A stretch of 64,000 nucleotides of DNA from Flavobacteriales bacterium. Its GTDB lineage: Bacteria > Bacteroidota > Bacteroidia > Flavobacteriales_D > Sanyastnellaceae. Where the stretch lies: assembly GCA_947442505.1 (NCBI GenBank), contig CANEVR010000002.1, forward strand, positions 23,852-87,851. Reading direction: 5' to 3'. The translations under genes and the position numbers were made by a program. The notes below the pieces were generated by a model, which worked only from the letters and a program-made list of their open reading frames with translations, had not been told where the DNA came from and made no database searches. Positions 42,843 to 51,908 of this stretch are shown here, one piece after another; within the stretch, counting starts at the first letter, position 1, and each line of letters opens with the position of its first letter.

Positions 42843-44114
42843 ATGCGGTGGATTCCATTATGTCTGGTATTGTTGGCTTTTTTCTCTTGTAAAAAAGATG
42901 AGCATGCTATACCCACTGTAAATATGGAATGGTTGGGCAATCAAGGACCATTTGGATTTGGTGATGCAATAAACGTCAAGGTTGAGGCCAAAGTTATTGG
43001 AGATGAAAAAATCGAAAAAATTACCTTGCACCTGAGTGATGGGAAGCAAAAAATTTGGCTTTCTTCGACGGCAGCTGATGCACTACCATCTCACTCATAC
43101 CAAGGGCAATTATCATTGGAATTGAATGATCCTTACCTTCCTTCAGGCAAGTACTTTCTAAAAGTCACAGCATATACTGCTCACACCTCAAAATCTGCAT
43201 TTCTTGAGTGCACCATCATCGAATTGCAAAAAAAACGAAGAAACATTTTTGTCATCAACAACAACGGATTTGCTGGAGCCATGATTGATACACTCTCTTT
43301 TTCCATGCAAATGGGACCATGGCGAAGTGCGCTAGGCGCGCGATACTTGCCCATGGTTAATTCTTACAACAAATCATTTTGGTCATGTCAATCTGGACTA
43401 TCCACTCTAGAAATGATGCACATTCAAAACCCATATTCTGAATTGTTCTCCTATCCGTTTGAAGGGAGCAATGACTATTTTATGGATGCTGACGATGATG
43501 ATGCCAATCATAGTATCTGGTTCAGCACACAAGATGGAATGAGACAATTCGATAAGAATGGGCAATTTTCACAATGGATTCCAGGCGACAATCAAAACCA
43601 ACTTTGCGTCACAGAAAAATACTTGTGTGTGAATCAAAAAACACCCGGCCAACCAGGACGTTTAAAATTATACCTAAAAACAACGGGGAGTATGATTCAT
43701 TCATGGGTTCATGGACTTGACATCATAGATGTATTTGACTTGGACGGAAAAATTGGTTTGATTACGCTAAACAACGGCGAATATGAGGTTTCGCTTTTTG
43801 ACCTTGAAACTTTGCTTCCGATCAATTGGCATTCTTTATTGAGCTACTCGAGCAACAACTTCCAATGCCTCACAACAGGAAATGGACTTTGGATCAGCGA
43901 CGAAAATGGACTTCACCATTGGGATAATCAGGGAGAATGGAATAATACATGGGGCAATTACCATCCCACCCGTTTGGCTTCTGATAAAACAGAACCCTTG
44001 ATTTGGATGATTGATGCTGGAGAACTCAAGGGCTTTCACTACCTGATGCAACAGGAGGTTTTTCAAAGTACAGATAATGGGTATTCAGAATTGGCTATTA
44101 GCTACAACAAGTGA
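42843..44114 (+). CDS. lipoprotein with Ig-like N-terminus and WD/propeller-like C-terminus, unknown function
   Basis: This 423-residue lipoprotein (lipobox FFSC, Cys16, followed by KKDE) has an Ig-like segment (NVKVEAKVIGDEKIEKITLHLSDGKQKIWL, to about residue 125) and then repeating units with IWFSTQDGMRQFDKNGQFSQW, LWISDENGLHHWDNQGEW and similar strands that suggest a beta propeller. I recognise no named family. It starts a run of rightward genes (epimerase, photolyase, CoA transferase), 30 bases before the next. Confidence 0.75.
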   Translation: MRWIPLCLVLLAFFSCKKDEHAIPTVNMEWLGNQGPFGFGDAINVKVEAKVIGDEKIEKITLHLSDGKQKIWLSSTAADALPSHSYQGQLSLELNDPYLPSGKYFLKVTAYTAHTSKSAFLECTIIELQKKRRNIFVINNNGFAGAMIDTLSFSMQMGPWRSALGARYLPMVNSYNKSFWSCQSGLSTLEMMHIQNPYSELFSYPFEGSNDYFMDADDDDANHSIWFSTQDGMRQFDKNGQFSQWIPGDNQNQLCVTEKYLCVNQKTPGQPGRLKLYLKTTGSMIHSWVHGLDIIDVFDLDGKIGLITLNNGEYEVSLFDLETLLPINWHSLLSYSSNNFQCLTTGNGLWISDENGLHHWDNQGEWNNTWGNYHPTRLASDKTEPLIWMIDAGELKGFHYLMQQEVFQSTDNGYSELAISYNK

Positions 44115-44144
44115 ACAAACCTGCCTCAAAATGGTTTTTCAATT

Positions 44145-45026
44145 ATGAATATTCTCATATCTGGAGGTACAGGAAATGTTGGTAAAATCCTTATCCCGCT
44201 CATCAAGCAATCGGGACATGAATGCTACATCCTAACACGTTCTCCGAAATCAAAAAACGATATATTTTGGAATCCGACTACAGGAGAAGGAGAACTTCCC
44301 GATGGTATTGAAATGAACGCCGTTGTGCATTTGGCAGGATACAGTGTATCCAACAAATGGACAAAAAAAAACAAGCAGGAAATGGTGGATTCCAGATTAC
44401 AATCCACCGAACTATTAAAAAAAATGCTACTGGCAAAAAAATCTGAAAACATAACTTGGATTCAGGCCAGTGCGATTGGCATATACAACAACACGCAAGA
44501 GTGGCAAGATGAAACGAGTGCACATGGAAAAGGATTTCTTGCGCAACTCACGTCTGATTGGGAGCAGGCCATTTTTGAACATCCCAAAAGTTGGAGAAAA
44601 GTCACGCTCAGAATTGGTGTTGTGATGGACAAGGCATCAGGGGCCTTGCCCGCCATGATGCCTGTCTTCAAATTGGGATTGGGTTCCGGATTGGGTTCTG
44701 GCAAGCAATGGATGAGTTGGATTGGCATTGAAGATTTGGCCGGAATGATTTTATTTGCGATCAGCAATAACAACCTACAAGGAACTTACAATGCTGTGGC
44801 ACCTGTGCCTGTGGATAACAATGCGTTCAGCAAGCTATTGAGTCAATCATTGAAGCGACCATTTTGGTTGCCCAATGTCCCCGCATTTGTCCTCAAGCTC
44901 CTTGTTGGCGAAATGGCCAGCATGGTACTCAACAGCCAGCGCATATCATCCAAAAAAATTCAAGAAGCTGGATTTGAATTTAAATACAAAACATTGGATC
45001 AACAATTTCAAGCCATCTTCCCATGA
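44145..45026 (+). CDS. TIGR01777-type NAD(P)-dependent epimerase-like protein
   Basis: This 293-residue extended SDR starts ISGGTGNVGKILIPLIK, the nucleotide-binding loop, and carries VVHLAGYSVSNKWTKKNKQEMVDSR, ASAIGIYN and the C-terminal DUF1731-like region (LPNVPAFVLKLLVGEMASMVLNSQRISSKKIQEAGFEFKY). The family acts on unknown nucleotide-linked or small substrates. Its stop overlaps the photolyase start in ATGA, so they are cotranslated. Confidence 0.9.
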   Translation: MNILISGGTGNVGKILIPLIKQSGHECYILTRSPKSKNDIFWNPTTGEGELPDGIEMNAVVHLAGYSVSNKWTKKNKQEMVDSRLQSTELLKKMLLAKKSENITWIQASAIGIYNNTQEWQDETSAHGKGFLAQLTSDWEQAIFEHPKSWRKVTLRIGVVMDKASGALPAMMPVFKLGLGSGLGSGKQWMSWIGIEDLAGMILFAISNNNLQGTYNAVAPVPVDNNAFSKLLSQSLKRPFWLPNVPAFVLKLLVGEMASMVLNSQRISSKKIQEAGFEFKYKTLDQQFQAIFP

Positions 45027-46330
45027 AACAAAAAGTGGTCATCCATTGGTTTAGACGAGACCTTAGATTAAATGATAATACAGCACTCTTTCATGCAGGG
45101 GAATCTGGTTTCCCCGTTTTGCCCATTTTCATTTTTGACAAAAATATTTTAGACAAACTTGAGAACAGGAAAGACGCCCGAGTAGGATTTATTCATCAAA
45201 CCCTTGGCGCTATGCACCATCAATTGCAAGGACAAGGCAAAGGGATTCAGTTTTTCTACTCTACTCCAGAAGAAACATGGAAGAATTTAATTCAACAGTA
45301 TGAAATCCAAGGGGTGTTCTTTAACCGGGACTATGAACCTTATGCTCGGGAGAGAGATGCAGCGCTATACCAAGTTTTGCAGAGCCATAACATACCGATG
45401 CATACATACAAAGATCATGTGATTTTTGAAAAGAAAGAGGTCTGCAAGGATGATGGTAAACCCTATACCATTTTTACTCCATACAGCAAAAAGTGGAAGT
45501 CGCTGCTGAAACCAGAAATGCTAGAACAAAAACCATCATTGGGTTTTGAAAAATTTCAAGAGATGGGTAAGCAATCCATCATCACGCTCAAAGAAATGCA
45601 CTTTCAGGAAAGCGAACAAGAAATACCATCTACACAAGTTGATTTGTCCATCGTTCAAAAATATCATGAAACCCGCGATATTCCTTCAATCAAAGGTACC
45701 AGTAGAATCAGTTTGCACCTGAGATTTGGTACCATCAGTATTCGTCAATGCGGGAAGATTGGATTGGAAGGAAATGAAAAGTGGCTGAATGAATTGATCT
45801 GGCGGGATTTTTATCAAATGATTATTTACTGTTTTCCGCACAGTGCATCCGCGTCATTCAAACCACAATATGACCGGATATCTTGGCGTCATGATGAAGA
45901 AAATTTCAGAAAATGGTGTGAAGGAAAAACGGGATATCCCATTGTGGATGCCGGCATGCGCGAGTTGAACGAGACCGGCTTCATGCACAATCGAGTTCGA
46001 ATGATTGTTGCTAGTTTTTTAACCAAACATTTGCTCATTGATTGGCGCTGGGGAGAGAGATATTTTGCGGAGAAATTACAAGATTATGAAATGGCCAGCA
46101 ACGTGGGTGGATGGCAGTGGGCAGCTGGAAGTGGATGCGATGCAGCGCCGTATTTCAGAATATTCAATCCATACAGCCAAACAGAAAAATTTGACAAAGA
46201 ACACCGATACATCGCCCATTGGGTTCCAGAGTGGAAAAGCAAAGAATACCCCAAGCCTATAGTAGATCATGCGCAAGCGAGAGAGCGATGTCTTCAAGTT
46301 TACAAAGAAGCATTGACTGCGCCTTTGTAG
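45023..46330 (+). CDS. phrB: deoxyribodipyrimidine photolyase (class I cryptochrome/photolyase)
   Basis: This 435-residue protein has the antenna-binding N-terminal domain (IHWFRRDLRLNDNTALFHAG) and the FAD-binding helical domain with LNELIWRDFYQMI, GYPIVDAGMRELNETGFMHNRVRMIVASFLTKHLLIDWRWGERYF and NVGGWQWAAGSGCDAAPYFRIFNP. It repairs UV-induced pyrimidine dimers with blue light. All FAD-contact motifs are intact, which favours a true CPD photolyase. It fits life in sunlit water. Confidence 0.93.
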   Translation: MKQKVVIHWFRRDLRLNDNTALFHAGESGFPVLPIFIFDKNILDKLENRKDARVGFIHQTLGAMHHQLQGQGKGIQFFYSTPEETWKNLIQQYEIQGVFFNRDYEPYARERDAALYQVLQSHNIPMHTYKDHVIFEKKEVCKDDGKPYTIFTPYSKKWKSLLKPEMLEQKPSLGFEKFQEMGKQSIITLKEMHFQESEQEIPSTQVDLSIVQKYHETRDIPSIKGTSRISLHLRFGTISIRQCGKIGLEGNEKWLNELIWRDFYQMIIYCFPHSASASFKPQYDRISWRHDEENFRKWCEGKTGYPIVDAGMRELNETGFMHNRVRMIVASFLTKHLLIDWRWGERYFAEKLQDYEMASNVGGWQWAAGSGCDAAPYFRIFNPYSQTEKFDKEHRYIAHWVPEWKSKEYPKPIVDHAQARERCLQVYKEALTAPL

Positions 46331-46335
46331 ATTTG
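46328..46335 (+). promoter_or_regulatory. -7 promoter box inside the photolyase stop codon
   Basis: TAGATTTG, a perfect TAnnTTTG, whose TAG is the photolyase stop codon, and which lies exactly four bases before ATG 46340. Confidence 0.5.
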
Positions 46336-46339
46336 CTTC

Positions 46340-47395
46340 ATGAATATCCGTTCCATCCTTCAAGGAATCAACGTATTGGATTTATCCACTGTATTGGCGG
46401 GACCCAGTGTGGGCACTTTTTTGGCTGAGTTAGGAGCCGAGGTAACCAAGATAGAATCACCACAAGGAGATGTTACACGAACATGGTTTGGCGTCAATGA
46501 AGATCAATCCACTACCAGTGCCTATTATCTTTCAGTGAACGCCAATAAAAATGTTCTAGTGATGGATATAAATACAAATCGGTCAGAACTTGAAGAACTC
46601 ATTTCAAAATCAGACATAGTACTTCTGAATTTCAAATCCTCTGATGAGGTAAAATTTGATCTGAGACCGGACGATCTGTTGCAGCGCTATCCACATTTGA
46701 TCATCGGGAAAATAAAAGGCTTTGAGCATGAGGAAGGACGCGTAGCCTATGATGTTGCTATACAAGCGGAGACAGGATACATGAGCATCAACGGTGAAAA
46801 AGATTCAGAACCACTTAAACTTCCCGTTGCCTTTATGGATGTATTGGCAGCGCATCAACTCAAGGAAGGTCTATTGTGTGCTTTGTTAGATAAGACAAAA
46901 ACAGGAGAGGGAATGTTGGTGGAGTGTTCATTGGAAAGTGCAGGAATAGTGAGTTTGATGAACCAAGGAAGTAATTTCTTAAAAACAGGTAAAGTTCCAA
47001 TAGCGGCTGGCTCCTTGCATCCAAACATTGCGCCTTACGGGGAGCAAATTGTTTTCAAGGACAACACAAGGATCGTATTGGCCATTGGAAGTGATAAACA
47101 GTTTGCCTCACTTTGCAGCTTGTTAAAATGTGATGCAATGGCCAATGATCAGCGATTTCACAACAATATCTCAAGGGTTCAGAATCGAAAAGAATTGCTT
47201 CATATTTTGACCAAAGCGGCAGAAAGTATTTCCTTTCCAACCATAAGAGAATCACTCATTGGCCATAGCGTTCCATTTGGTGAAGTTAAAACCATTGATC
47301 GGGTTATGGACAGCACAAGCGCGCGGGAGAAAATCACTGTTCATTCCAATGGTGAGCGCAGCGTCTCACATGTTGGATTCAATATTATTAAATAA
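46340..47395 (+). CDS. family III (CaiB/BaiF) CoA transferase
   Basis: This 351-residue protein has the family start GINVLDLSTVLAGPSVGTFLAELGAEVTKIESP and the central YDVAIQAETGYMSINGE and AFMDVLAAHQLKEGLLCALLDKTKTGEG, where the Asp of FMDV is the catalytic residue that forms the acyl-anhydride. It moves CoA between carboxylic acids, perhaps in fatty acid or bile-acid-like racemisation (AMACR relatives). The exact substrate is unknown. It can be transcribed with the photolyase or from its own leaderless promoter. Its end overlaps the opposite rfbC by eight bases. Confidence 0.9.
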   Translation: MNIRSILQGINVLDLSTVLAGPSVGTFLAELGAEVTKIESPQGDVTRTWFGVNEDQSTTSAYYLSVNANKNVLVMDINTNRSELEELISKSDIVLLNFKSSDEVKFDLRPDDLLQRYPHLIIGKIKGFEHEEGRVAYDVAIQAETGYMSINGEKDSEPLKLPVAFMDVLAAHQLKEGLLCALLDKTKTGEGMLVECSLESAGIVSLMNQGSNFLKTGKVPIAAGSLHPNIAPYGEQIVFKDNTRIVLAIGSDKQFASLCSLLKCDAMANDQRFHNNISRVQNRKELLHILTKAAESISFPTIRESLIGHSVPFGEVKTIDRVMDSTSAREKITVHSNGERSVSHVGFNIIK

Positions 47396-47942
47396 AATAA
47401 TCAGCGCAATCTTCCAATCGCATACCTACAACATCTTTGGGAGACACGGCAGCGTTTTTCCAATCAATGGGCCATTGTATTTGCAGTGACTCATCACCGA
47501 CATGCAAACAACGTTCAGCATCAGGTGAATAATACTGCGAGCATTTGTACTTGACCAGTGTGTTGTCTTCCAAACTGAGAAAACCATGCGCGAAACCCTC
47601 TGGAACAAAAAGAAATTTAAAATCTGAGGCCTTGAGTTCGATCATCAAATGCTTCCCAAAAGTGGGACTAGACCGACGCAAATCCACTACCACATCAATA
47701 ATACTCCCGGTCACAACTTGAATCAACTTTGCTTGTGATTTTGGGGGGATTTGAAAATGCAAACCCCGCAAAGTATTTTTGTTGGAGCAGCTTTGATTGT
47801 CTTGAACAAAGGTCAAATTCAATCCTGTGTTCAAACGAAAAGCAGCCTCATTAAAACTTTCAAAGAAATAACCCCTATCGTCGTGAAAGATCTTGGGCTC
47901 TACGGTCAGGATTCCGTTTAAAGACAATGGAACAATCTTCAT
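47388..47942 (-). CDS. rfbC: dTDP-4-dehydrorhamnose 3,5-epimerase
   Basis: This 184-residue cupin enzyme makes dTDP-L-rhamnose precursor. It shows HDDRGYFFESFNEAAF, FVQDNQSCSNKNTLRGLHFQ with the catalytic His, KLIQVVTGSIIDVVVDLRRSSPTFGK, FVPEGFAHGFLSLEDNTLVKYKCSQYYSP with the catalytic Tyr region, and LQIQWPI. The other rml genes are not in the window. It directly follows the export lipoprotein gene (adjacent bases), pointing to surface polysaccharide synthesis. Confidence 0.95.
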   Translation of the reverse strand: MKIVPLSLNGILTVEPKIFHDDRGYFFESFNEAAFRLNTGLNLTFVQDNQSCSNKNTLRGLHFQIPPKSQAKLIQVVTGSIIDVVVDLRRSSPTFGKHLMIELKASDFKFLFVPEGFAHGFLSLEDNTLVKYKCSQYYSPDAERCLHVGDESLQIQWPIDWKNAAVSPKDVVGMRLEDCADYFI

Positions 47943-48722
47943 TTATTTGGCTAAGATGGATAAGTAAAGGACTAAAGTTGTTGCCAGTGTGATAACTGGT
48001 GAGATAACACCTAAAAAGCCTGATGCATAAAGAGGTCTGGGCTCTACATAGATAATATCACCATTTTGTATGTAGAATTCACTGTACGCCAATGCGTCAA
48101 TTTTTGACATGTCAAATAAGTACACTTCATTTTTACCTTTCACGTTCCTAATCACCTTGATTTTAGCGCTTATCCCTCGGCTATTGATACCACCAGCAAT
48201 TGTAATTGCTTCCAATAAAGAAACACGATAATTGGGCAGATCAACCACCTGGCTCAAAGAACCACCTCCACCAAAATAAATAAATCGATTGTTCACTATG
48301 CGCAATATACAATAAGGCTCAACAAAAAATTGGGCAAACTTCTTCTCCAAATATTCTTGAGCTTCGAATAGGGTCATACCATTGAGGTTGGTTTTACCTA
48401 ACAGCGGAAGATTATACAATCCATTAATGTCCTGCACATACCCAATCTGAGACATCGTTCGGCTTAGCCTTGTACTTTGGGTTTGACCACCATCAGTGCT
48501 GACGACAGATTCAAAAATCATATCACCATTTCGGGTCAACAACATCAACTCAATGACAGAAGATGTGTTGATTTTTTGTTCTCTCGCCACCGTATCCAAT
48601 TTTGGAACCGCAAATGGATAATCTTCATCCGTTTGGAGCATAAAATCTCTATTCACAATACATGAACTGAAAAACAGCATCAGTGCACTGACCAATATGC
48701 TTAATTTTGTTTTTGATGACAT
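47943..48722 (-). CDS. Wza-like polysaccharide export lipoprotein
   Basis: This 259-residue lipoprotein (LSILVSALMLFFSSC, Cys near residue 21) has a Poly_export-like region (YNLPLLGKTNLNGMTLFEAQEYLEKKFAQFFVEPYCILRIVNNRFIYFGGGG...) with a SLBB-like domain (VDLPNYRVSLLEAITIAGGIN; NGDIIYVEPRP) and a hydrophobic C-terminal helix (GVISPVITLATTLVLYLSIL). It forms the outer-membrane channel of capsule or exopolysaccharide export. Start ATG 48722 is fixed by the perfect -7 box four bases upstream, ruling out 48746. Confidence 0.9.
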   Translation of the reverse strand: MSSKTKLSILVSALMLFFSSCIVNRDFMLQTDEDYPFAVPKLDTVAREQKINTSSVIELMLLTRNGDMIFESVVSTDGGQTQSTRLSRTMSQIGYVQDINGLYNLPLLGKTNLNGMTLFEAQEYLEKKFAQFFVEPYCILRIVNNRFIYFGGGGSLSQVVDLPNYRVSLLEAITIAGGINSRGISAKIKVIRNVKGKNEVYLFDMSKIDALAYSEFYIQNGDIIYVEPRPLYASGFLGVISPVITLATTLVLYLSILAK

Positions 48723-48726
48723 GGAA

Positions 48727-48734
48727 CAAAAATA
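48727..48734 (-). promoter_or_regulatory. -7 promoter box of the export lipoprotein gene (leaderless)
   Basis: The minus strand reads TATTTTTG, a perfect match, exactly four bases before ATG 48722. Confidence 0.55.
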
Positions 48735-48752
48735 ACACAAAACCATAAACTT

Positions 48753-49112
48753 GTGAAGGTTGTAATTATTGGAGCTTCAGACAATTCGGAGCGATACAGT
48801 TATAAAGCCACAGAGGCACTTGTCAAGAAAGGTTTCGACATTGTACTTGTTGGAATGAAAAACAAAACGGTCTTTAACCATGTGATACAGCCAACAATTC
48901 CTGCATTGATAGAAGATGCCGTTGTTACACTTTATATTGGTCCGCAGCATCAAGATTCGTTTATACCAGCAATCATTCTTTTAAATCCCGTTAAAGTCAT
49001 CTTTAATCCAGGAACTGAAAACCCTTCATTTCAGGCGTTATTGGATGCCAACAATATTGTTTGGGAAGAAGCTTGCACGTTGGTCAAACTGAGCCTGAAT
49101 CAATTCCCATGA
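48753..49112 (+). CDS. CoA-binding (Rossmann) domain protein
   Basis: This 119-residue protein starts with GTG and reads VVIIGASDNSERYSYKATEALVKKGFDIVLVG, the CoA_binding_2 nucleotide loop, with VIFNPGTENPSFQALLDANNI and CTLVKL near the end. It is a free-standing domain like E. coli YccU. It likely binds CoA or a similar cofactor. First gene of a four-gene operon in which each stop overlaps the next start by four bases. Confidence 0.88.
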   Translation: MKVVIIGASDNSERYSYKATEALVKKGFDIVLVGMKNKTVFNHVIQPTIPALIEDAVVTLYIGPQHQDSFIPAIILLNPVKVIFNPGTENPSFQALLDANNIVWEEACTLVKLSLNQFP

Positions 49113-49591
49113 TTACCATTCGCAAAGCTACCCCCGAAGACTGTGATGTTATTTTACTTTGGGAAAATAATCCTTTGCTTTGGGAAGTAACAGATGAACC
49201 TGGCCCCTTCACCCCAGATGATATTTCTTCTTTTCTTAAGGAAAAAAATTCAATGAAATCTGCAAATCAAGAACGCTGGATCATAGAAAATGCGCATGAA
49301 CCCATTGGCATGATTGATTTGTTCCAATGGGATCCAGACCAACAGTCGGTAGGGGTTGGAATAGCTTTACCCAATATTGAATTTAGAAAAAAAGGATTTG
49401 CGAGTGATGCGCTAAAAATTCTCCACTCTGCCATGCAGATGAAATATGGTATTCTGCATTTTCATTGCATCATCCATCCGGACAATCCAGCATCTCAAAA
49501 GTTGTTTGAGAAATTGGGATACCAAAAAACAAGGACTGAAATTCATCGAAATCAAAAAGTTTATCGATATCAGAAAAGTATTGCATCATGA
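49109..49591 (+). CDS. GNAT family N-acetyltransferase
   Basis: This 160-residue acetyltransferase of the RimJ/RimL type reads ITIRKATPEDCDVILLWENNP, VGVGIALPNIEFRKKGFASDALKIL (acetyl-CoA-binding motif A) and HCIIHPDNPASQKLFEKLGYQ. It moves acetyl from acetyl-CoA to an amine of an unknown substrate. Start ATG 49109 overlaps the preceding stop as ATGA; the frame is open back to 49061 inside the upstream gene. Confidence 0.9.
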   Translation: MITIRKATPEDCDVILLWENNPLLWEVTDEPGPFTPDDISSFLKEKNSMKSANQERWIIENAHEPIGMIDLFQWDPDQQSVGVGIALPNIEFRKKGFASDALKILHSAMQMKYGILHFHCIIHPDNPASQKLFEKLGYQKTRTEIHRNQKVYRYQKSIAS

Positions 49592-50586
49592 AAAAATTAA
49601 TTATTATCACTGCCATAATCATCTTGGGATTATCCGCTTTCTTTGGGTACGGATTATGGTACAAAACTTCCGATGCAGAAATTATTTTTTCAATTTCTGA
49701 AGAATCAACTCCTTCTGAAATTGCTGAACGATGGCCTTTTGACAATTTTTGGAAGCAATCATTTATTTCAGGTTGCGCATTGAAAAGACTAAAACAAATT
49801 CCTGCTGGTAAATACAAAATCAGCGCTGACATGTCCCCCATTGACGTTATTCACATGTTAAGAAGAAAGGAGCAAATAGACATACTGATTAGAATAGACA
49901 CTACCAACCAATCAGACTCACTATTCCAACTTTTCACTCAAGAGTTGGGACAACCGTCCATGCAATACCAAAATGCATTTGACAGTGTTTTTCATTCTGA
50001 ATATCCGGTATCAAACGCCAATATCCGCACCACTTATTTCTTTGCTGATACCTATACCTTTACATACGGCGAGCAGGCTATAAAAATTGCCAAAAGATTT
50101 CATCAATTCTATTTGGATTTCTGGACAAATGAAAGATTGGAGAAAGCAAAAGAATTGGGATTAACCAAAGAGGAAGTGTACATCTTGGCATCAATGGTCA
50201 AAGGAGAAACCAAAATTTTTTCAGAGGCTTCAACCATTGCTGGACTGTATTTAAATCGATTAAGAAAACCCATGAAGCTTCAGTGCGATGCAACCGTAAA
50301 ATATGCGCTTCAATTAAAAAATGCACAACGCATATTAAAGCAAGATCTGAATCTAAACTCACCCTACAACACCTACATCATTGATGGACTTCCCCTTGGT
50401 CCCATATTCATCACAGAGAAGAAATACATTGATGCAGTGCTTCAATATGAAAAGCACAATTTCATTTATATGTGCGCAGCTGATGATGGTAGTGGACAAC
50501 ATTTGTTTACTTCATCGTTTGATGAGCATCAGAAAAATGCGGTGAGGTATCAGAAGTATTTGAATGGACTGAACATCCAGAGATGA
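49588..50586 (+). CDS. mltG: endolytic murein transglycosylase
   Basis: This 332-residue protein has one N-terminal membrane helix (IIITAIIILGLSAFFGYGLW), a LysM-like segment and the YceG/MltG domain: YFFADTYTFTYGEQAIKIAKRF, ILASMVKGETKIFSEASTIAGLYLNRLRKPMKLQCDATVKYAL and PYNTYIIDGLPLGPI. It cuts nascent peptidoglycan and sets glycan chain ends. The catalytic Glu of the (A)S(I/M)VxxET motif is kept; the usual LQ(A/T)DPT reads LQCDAT, a Pro-to-Ala change. Overlaps neighbours by four bases on both sides. Confidence 0.92.
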   Translation: MKKLIIITAIIILGLSAFFGYGLWYKTSDAEIIFSISEESTPSEIAERWPFDNFWKQSFISGCALKRLKQIPAGKYKISADMSPIDVIHMLRRKEQIDILIRIDTTNQSDSLFQLFTQELGQPSMQYQNAFDSVFHSEYPVSNANIRTTYFFADTYTFTYGEQAIKIAKRFHQFYLDFWTNERLEKAKELGLTKEEVYILASMVKGETKIFSEASTIAGLYLNRLRKPMKLQCDATVKYALQLKNAQRILKQDLNLNSPYNTYIIDGLPLGPIFITEKKYIDAVLQYEKHNFIYMCAADDGSGQHLFTSSFDEHQKNAVRYQKYLNGLNIQR

Positions 50587-51464
50587 TAAAAAAAACATTT
50601 TTATGTTTCTGTCTTTTGGCATTTGGTTTCAGGTGCTTCAGCCAAAAAACAGATAGTCTATGCAATTGTCAAAAGACTGTCCCGATAGGAACCGTAGCAT
50701 TTGGATCAATGAGTCTAATAGCACTCAATGAAATGTGGTACAAAGATTACCCCCGTTCTTCTTTTCACTTTTTCAATGACGGCAAGGAGTGGTTGCAAAT
50801 GGACAAAGTAGGACATGCCTTCAGTGCATACCAGCTGAATGAGTTCTTTTTCAATCAATACCAACGAACAGGATATGATGCAAAAAGAAGTATACGGAAC
50901 GCAACAATTTCCTCATTGAGTTATATGACAACAATTGAATTACTAGATGGATTTTCAAAACAATGGGGGTTTTCACCTTGGGATATGACAGCAAATTTAT
51001 CTGGATCATTTTTACATTTAATACAACAAAAAAAATGGAGCGAGCAAAAAATAAAAATGAAGTTTTCATATCATGAAACACCATTTTCAAAATACAACAC
51101 TTCACAATTAGGTGATAATTTTCAACAACGTGTTTTCAAAGACTACAATGGTCAAACCTACTGGTTGTCTTTTAATTCAACACTACTTTTCAATAAAACC
51201 AACACTTTGCGAGATGTAATATCATTATCTATTGGGTATAGTGCATCGGAAATGACGCATGCCAAAACCAACAATCTTATTGTTAATAATTTTCAACGTC
51301 ATCGTGAATTTCTTTTTTCTTTTGACGCAGATTTGAATCGTGTGAAATGGAAGCGGAAAGGTTTGAAAAAAGTGATGAGGATTTTCAACGTAATCAAAGT
51401 TCCTTTGCCTACGATGAAGATACGCGAGAATGGAAAAATTAGTTTTCACCTGTTCTACTTCTAA
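50583..51464 (+). CDS. DUF2279 family periplasmic protein
   Basis: This 293-residue protein has a signal peptide (FLCFCLLAFGFRCFSQ) and the DUF2279 core FFNDGKEWLQMDKVGHAFSAYQLNEFF, ELLDGFSKQWGFSPWDMTANLSGSFLHL, which has invariant Asp, His and Trp. The second half is strand-rich (TYWLSFNSTLLF) and may be membrane-linked. Function is unknown. It ends the CoA-binding/GNAT/MltG operon. The next gene is 54 bases downstream. Confidence 0.85.
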   Translation: MIKKTFLCFCLLAFGFRCFSQKTDSLCNCQKTVPIGTVAFGSMSLIALNEMWYKDYPRSSFHFFNDGKEWLQMDKVGHAFSAYQLNEFFFNQYQRTGYDAKRSIRNATISSLSYMTTIELLDGFSKQWGFSPWDMTANLSGSFLHLIQQKKWSEQKIKMKFSYHETPFSKYNTSQLGDNFQQRVFKDYNGQTYWLSFNSTLLFNKTNTLRDVISLSIGYSASEMTHAKTNNLIVNNFQRHREFLFSFDADLNRVKWKRKGLKKVMRIFNVIKVPLPTMKIRENGKISFHLFYF

Positions 51465-51518
51465 CATTGAACGCAATGCGCACACTGACATTTAGGCAAC
51501 AATCAACCGTTTAATACT

Positions 51519-51860
51519 ATGAGTAAAACAAAAAAGGCTGCAGCACCTAAAAAAGCTGCAAAGAAGGCCGCTCCAGCTAAGAAAGCTGCTGCCCCTGCAA
51601 AGAAAGCTGCTGCTCCTGCAAAGAAGGCCGCTCCTGCTAAGAAAGCTGCTGCTCCTGCTAAGAAAGCCGCTCCAGCTAAGAAAGCTGCTGTGAAAAAAGC
51701 TGCTCCAGCCAAGAAAGCTGCCGCTCCTAAAAAAGCTGCTGCTAAGAAAGCTGCTCCAGCTAAAAAAGCTGCTGCTCCTGCTAAGAAAGCTGTTGCTAAG
51801 AAAGCTGCTCCAGCTAAGAAGGCTGCTCCAGCTAAAAAAGCTGCTGCTAAGAAGAAGTAA
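51519..51860 (+). CDS. histone H1-like Lys/Ala-rich DNA-binding protein
   Basis: The 113 residues consist almost wholly of KKAA and KKAAPA repeats (MSKTKKAAAPKKAAKKA to AAAKKK). This resembles the C-terminal tails of eukaryotic H1, chlamydial Hc2 and Pseudomonas AlgP. It should bind DNA or RNA without sequence choice and compact the nucleoid. The gene is a run of 15-30-base DNA repeats, so its length should vary between strains. A strong terminator follows. Confidence 0.88.
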   Translation: MSKTKKAAAPKKAAKKAAPAKKAAAPAKKAAAPAKKAAPAKKAAAPAKKAAPAKKAAVKKAAPAKKAAAPKKAAAKKAAPAKKAAAPAKKAVAKKAAPAKKAAPAKKAAAKKK

Positions 51861-51881
51861 TTTTTTCTTACCGAAATTAAA

Positions 51882-51908
51882 AGCCCCGATTACTCGGGGC
51901 TTTTTTTA
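51882..51908. terminator. bidirectional terminator after the H1-like gene
   Basis: AGCCCCGA-TTAC-TCGGGGCT (51882-51901) with T-run to 51908 and A-run before. It serves the convergent endonuclease-like gene too. Confidence 0.9.
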
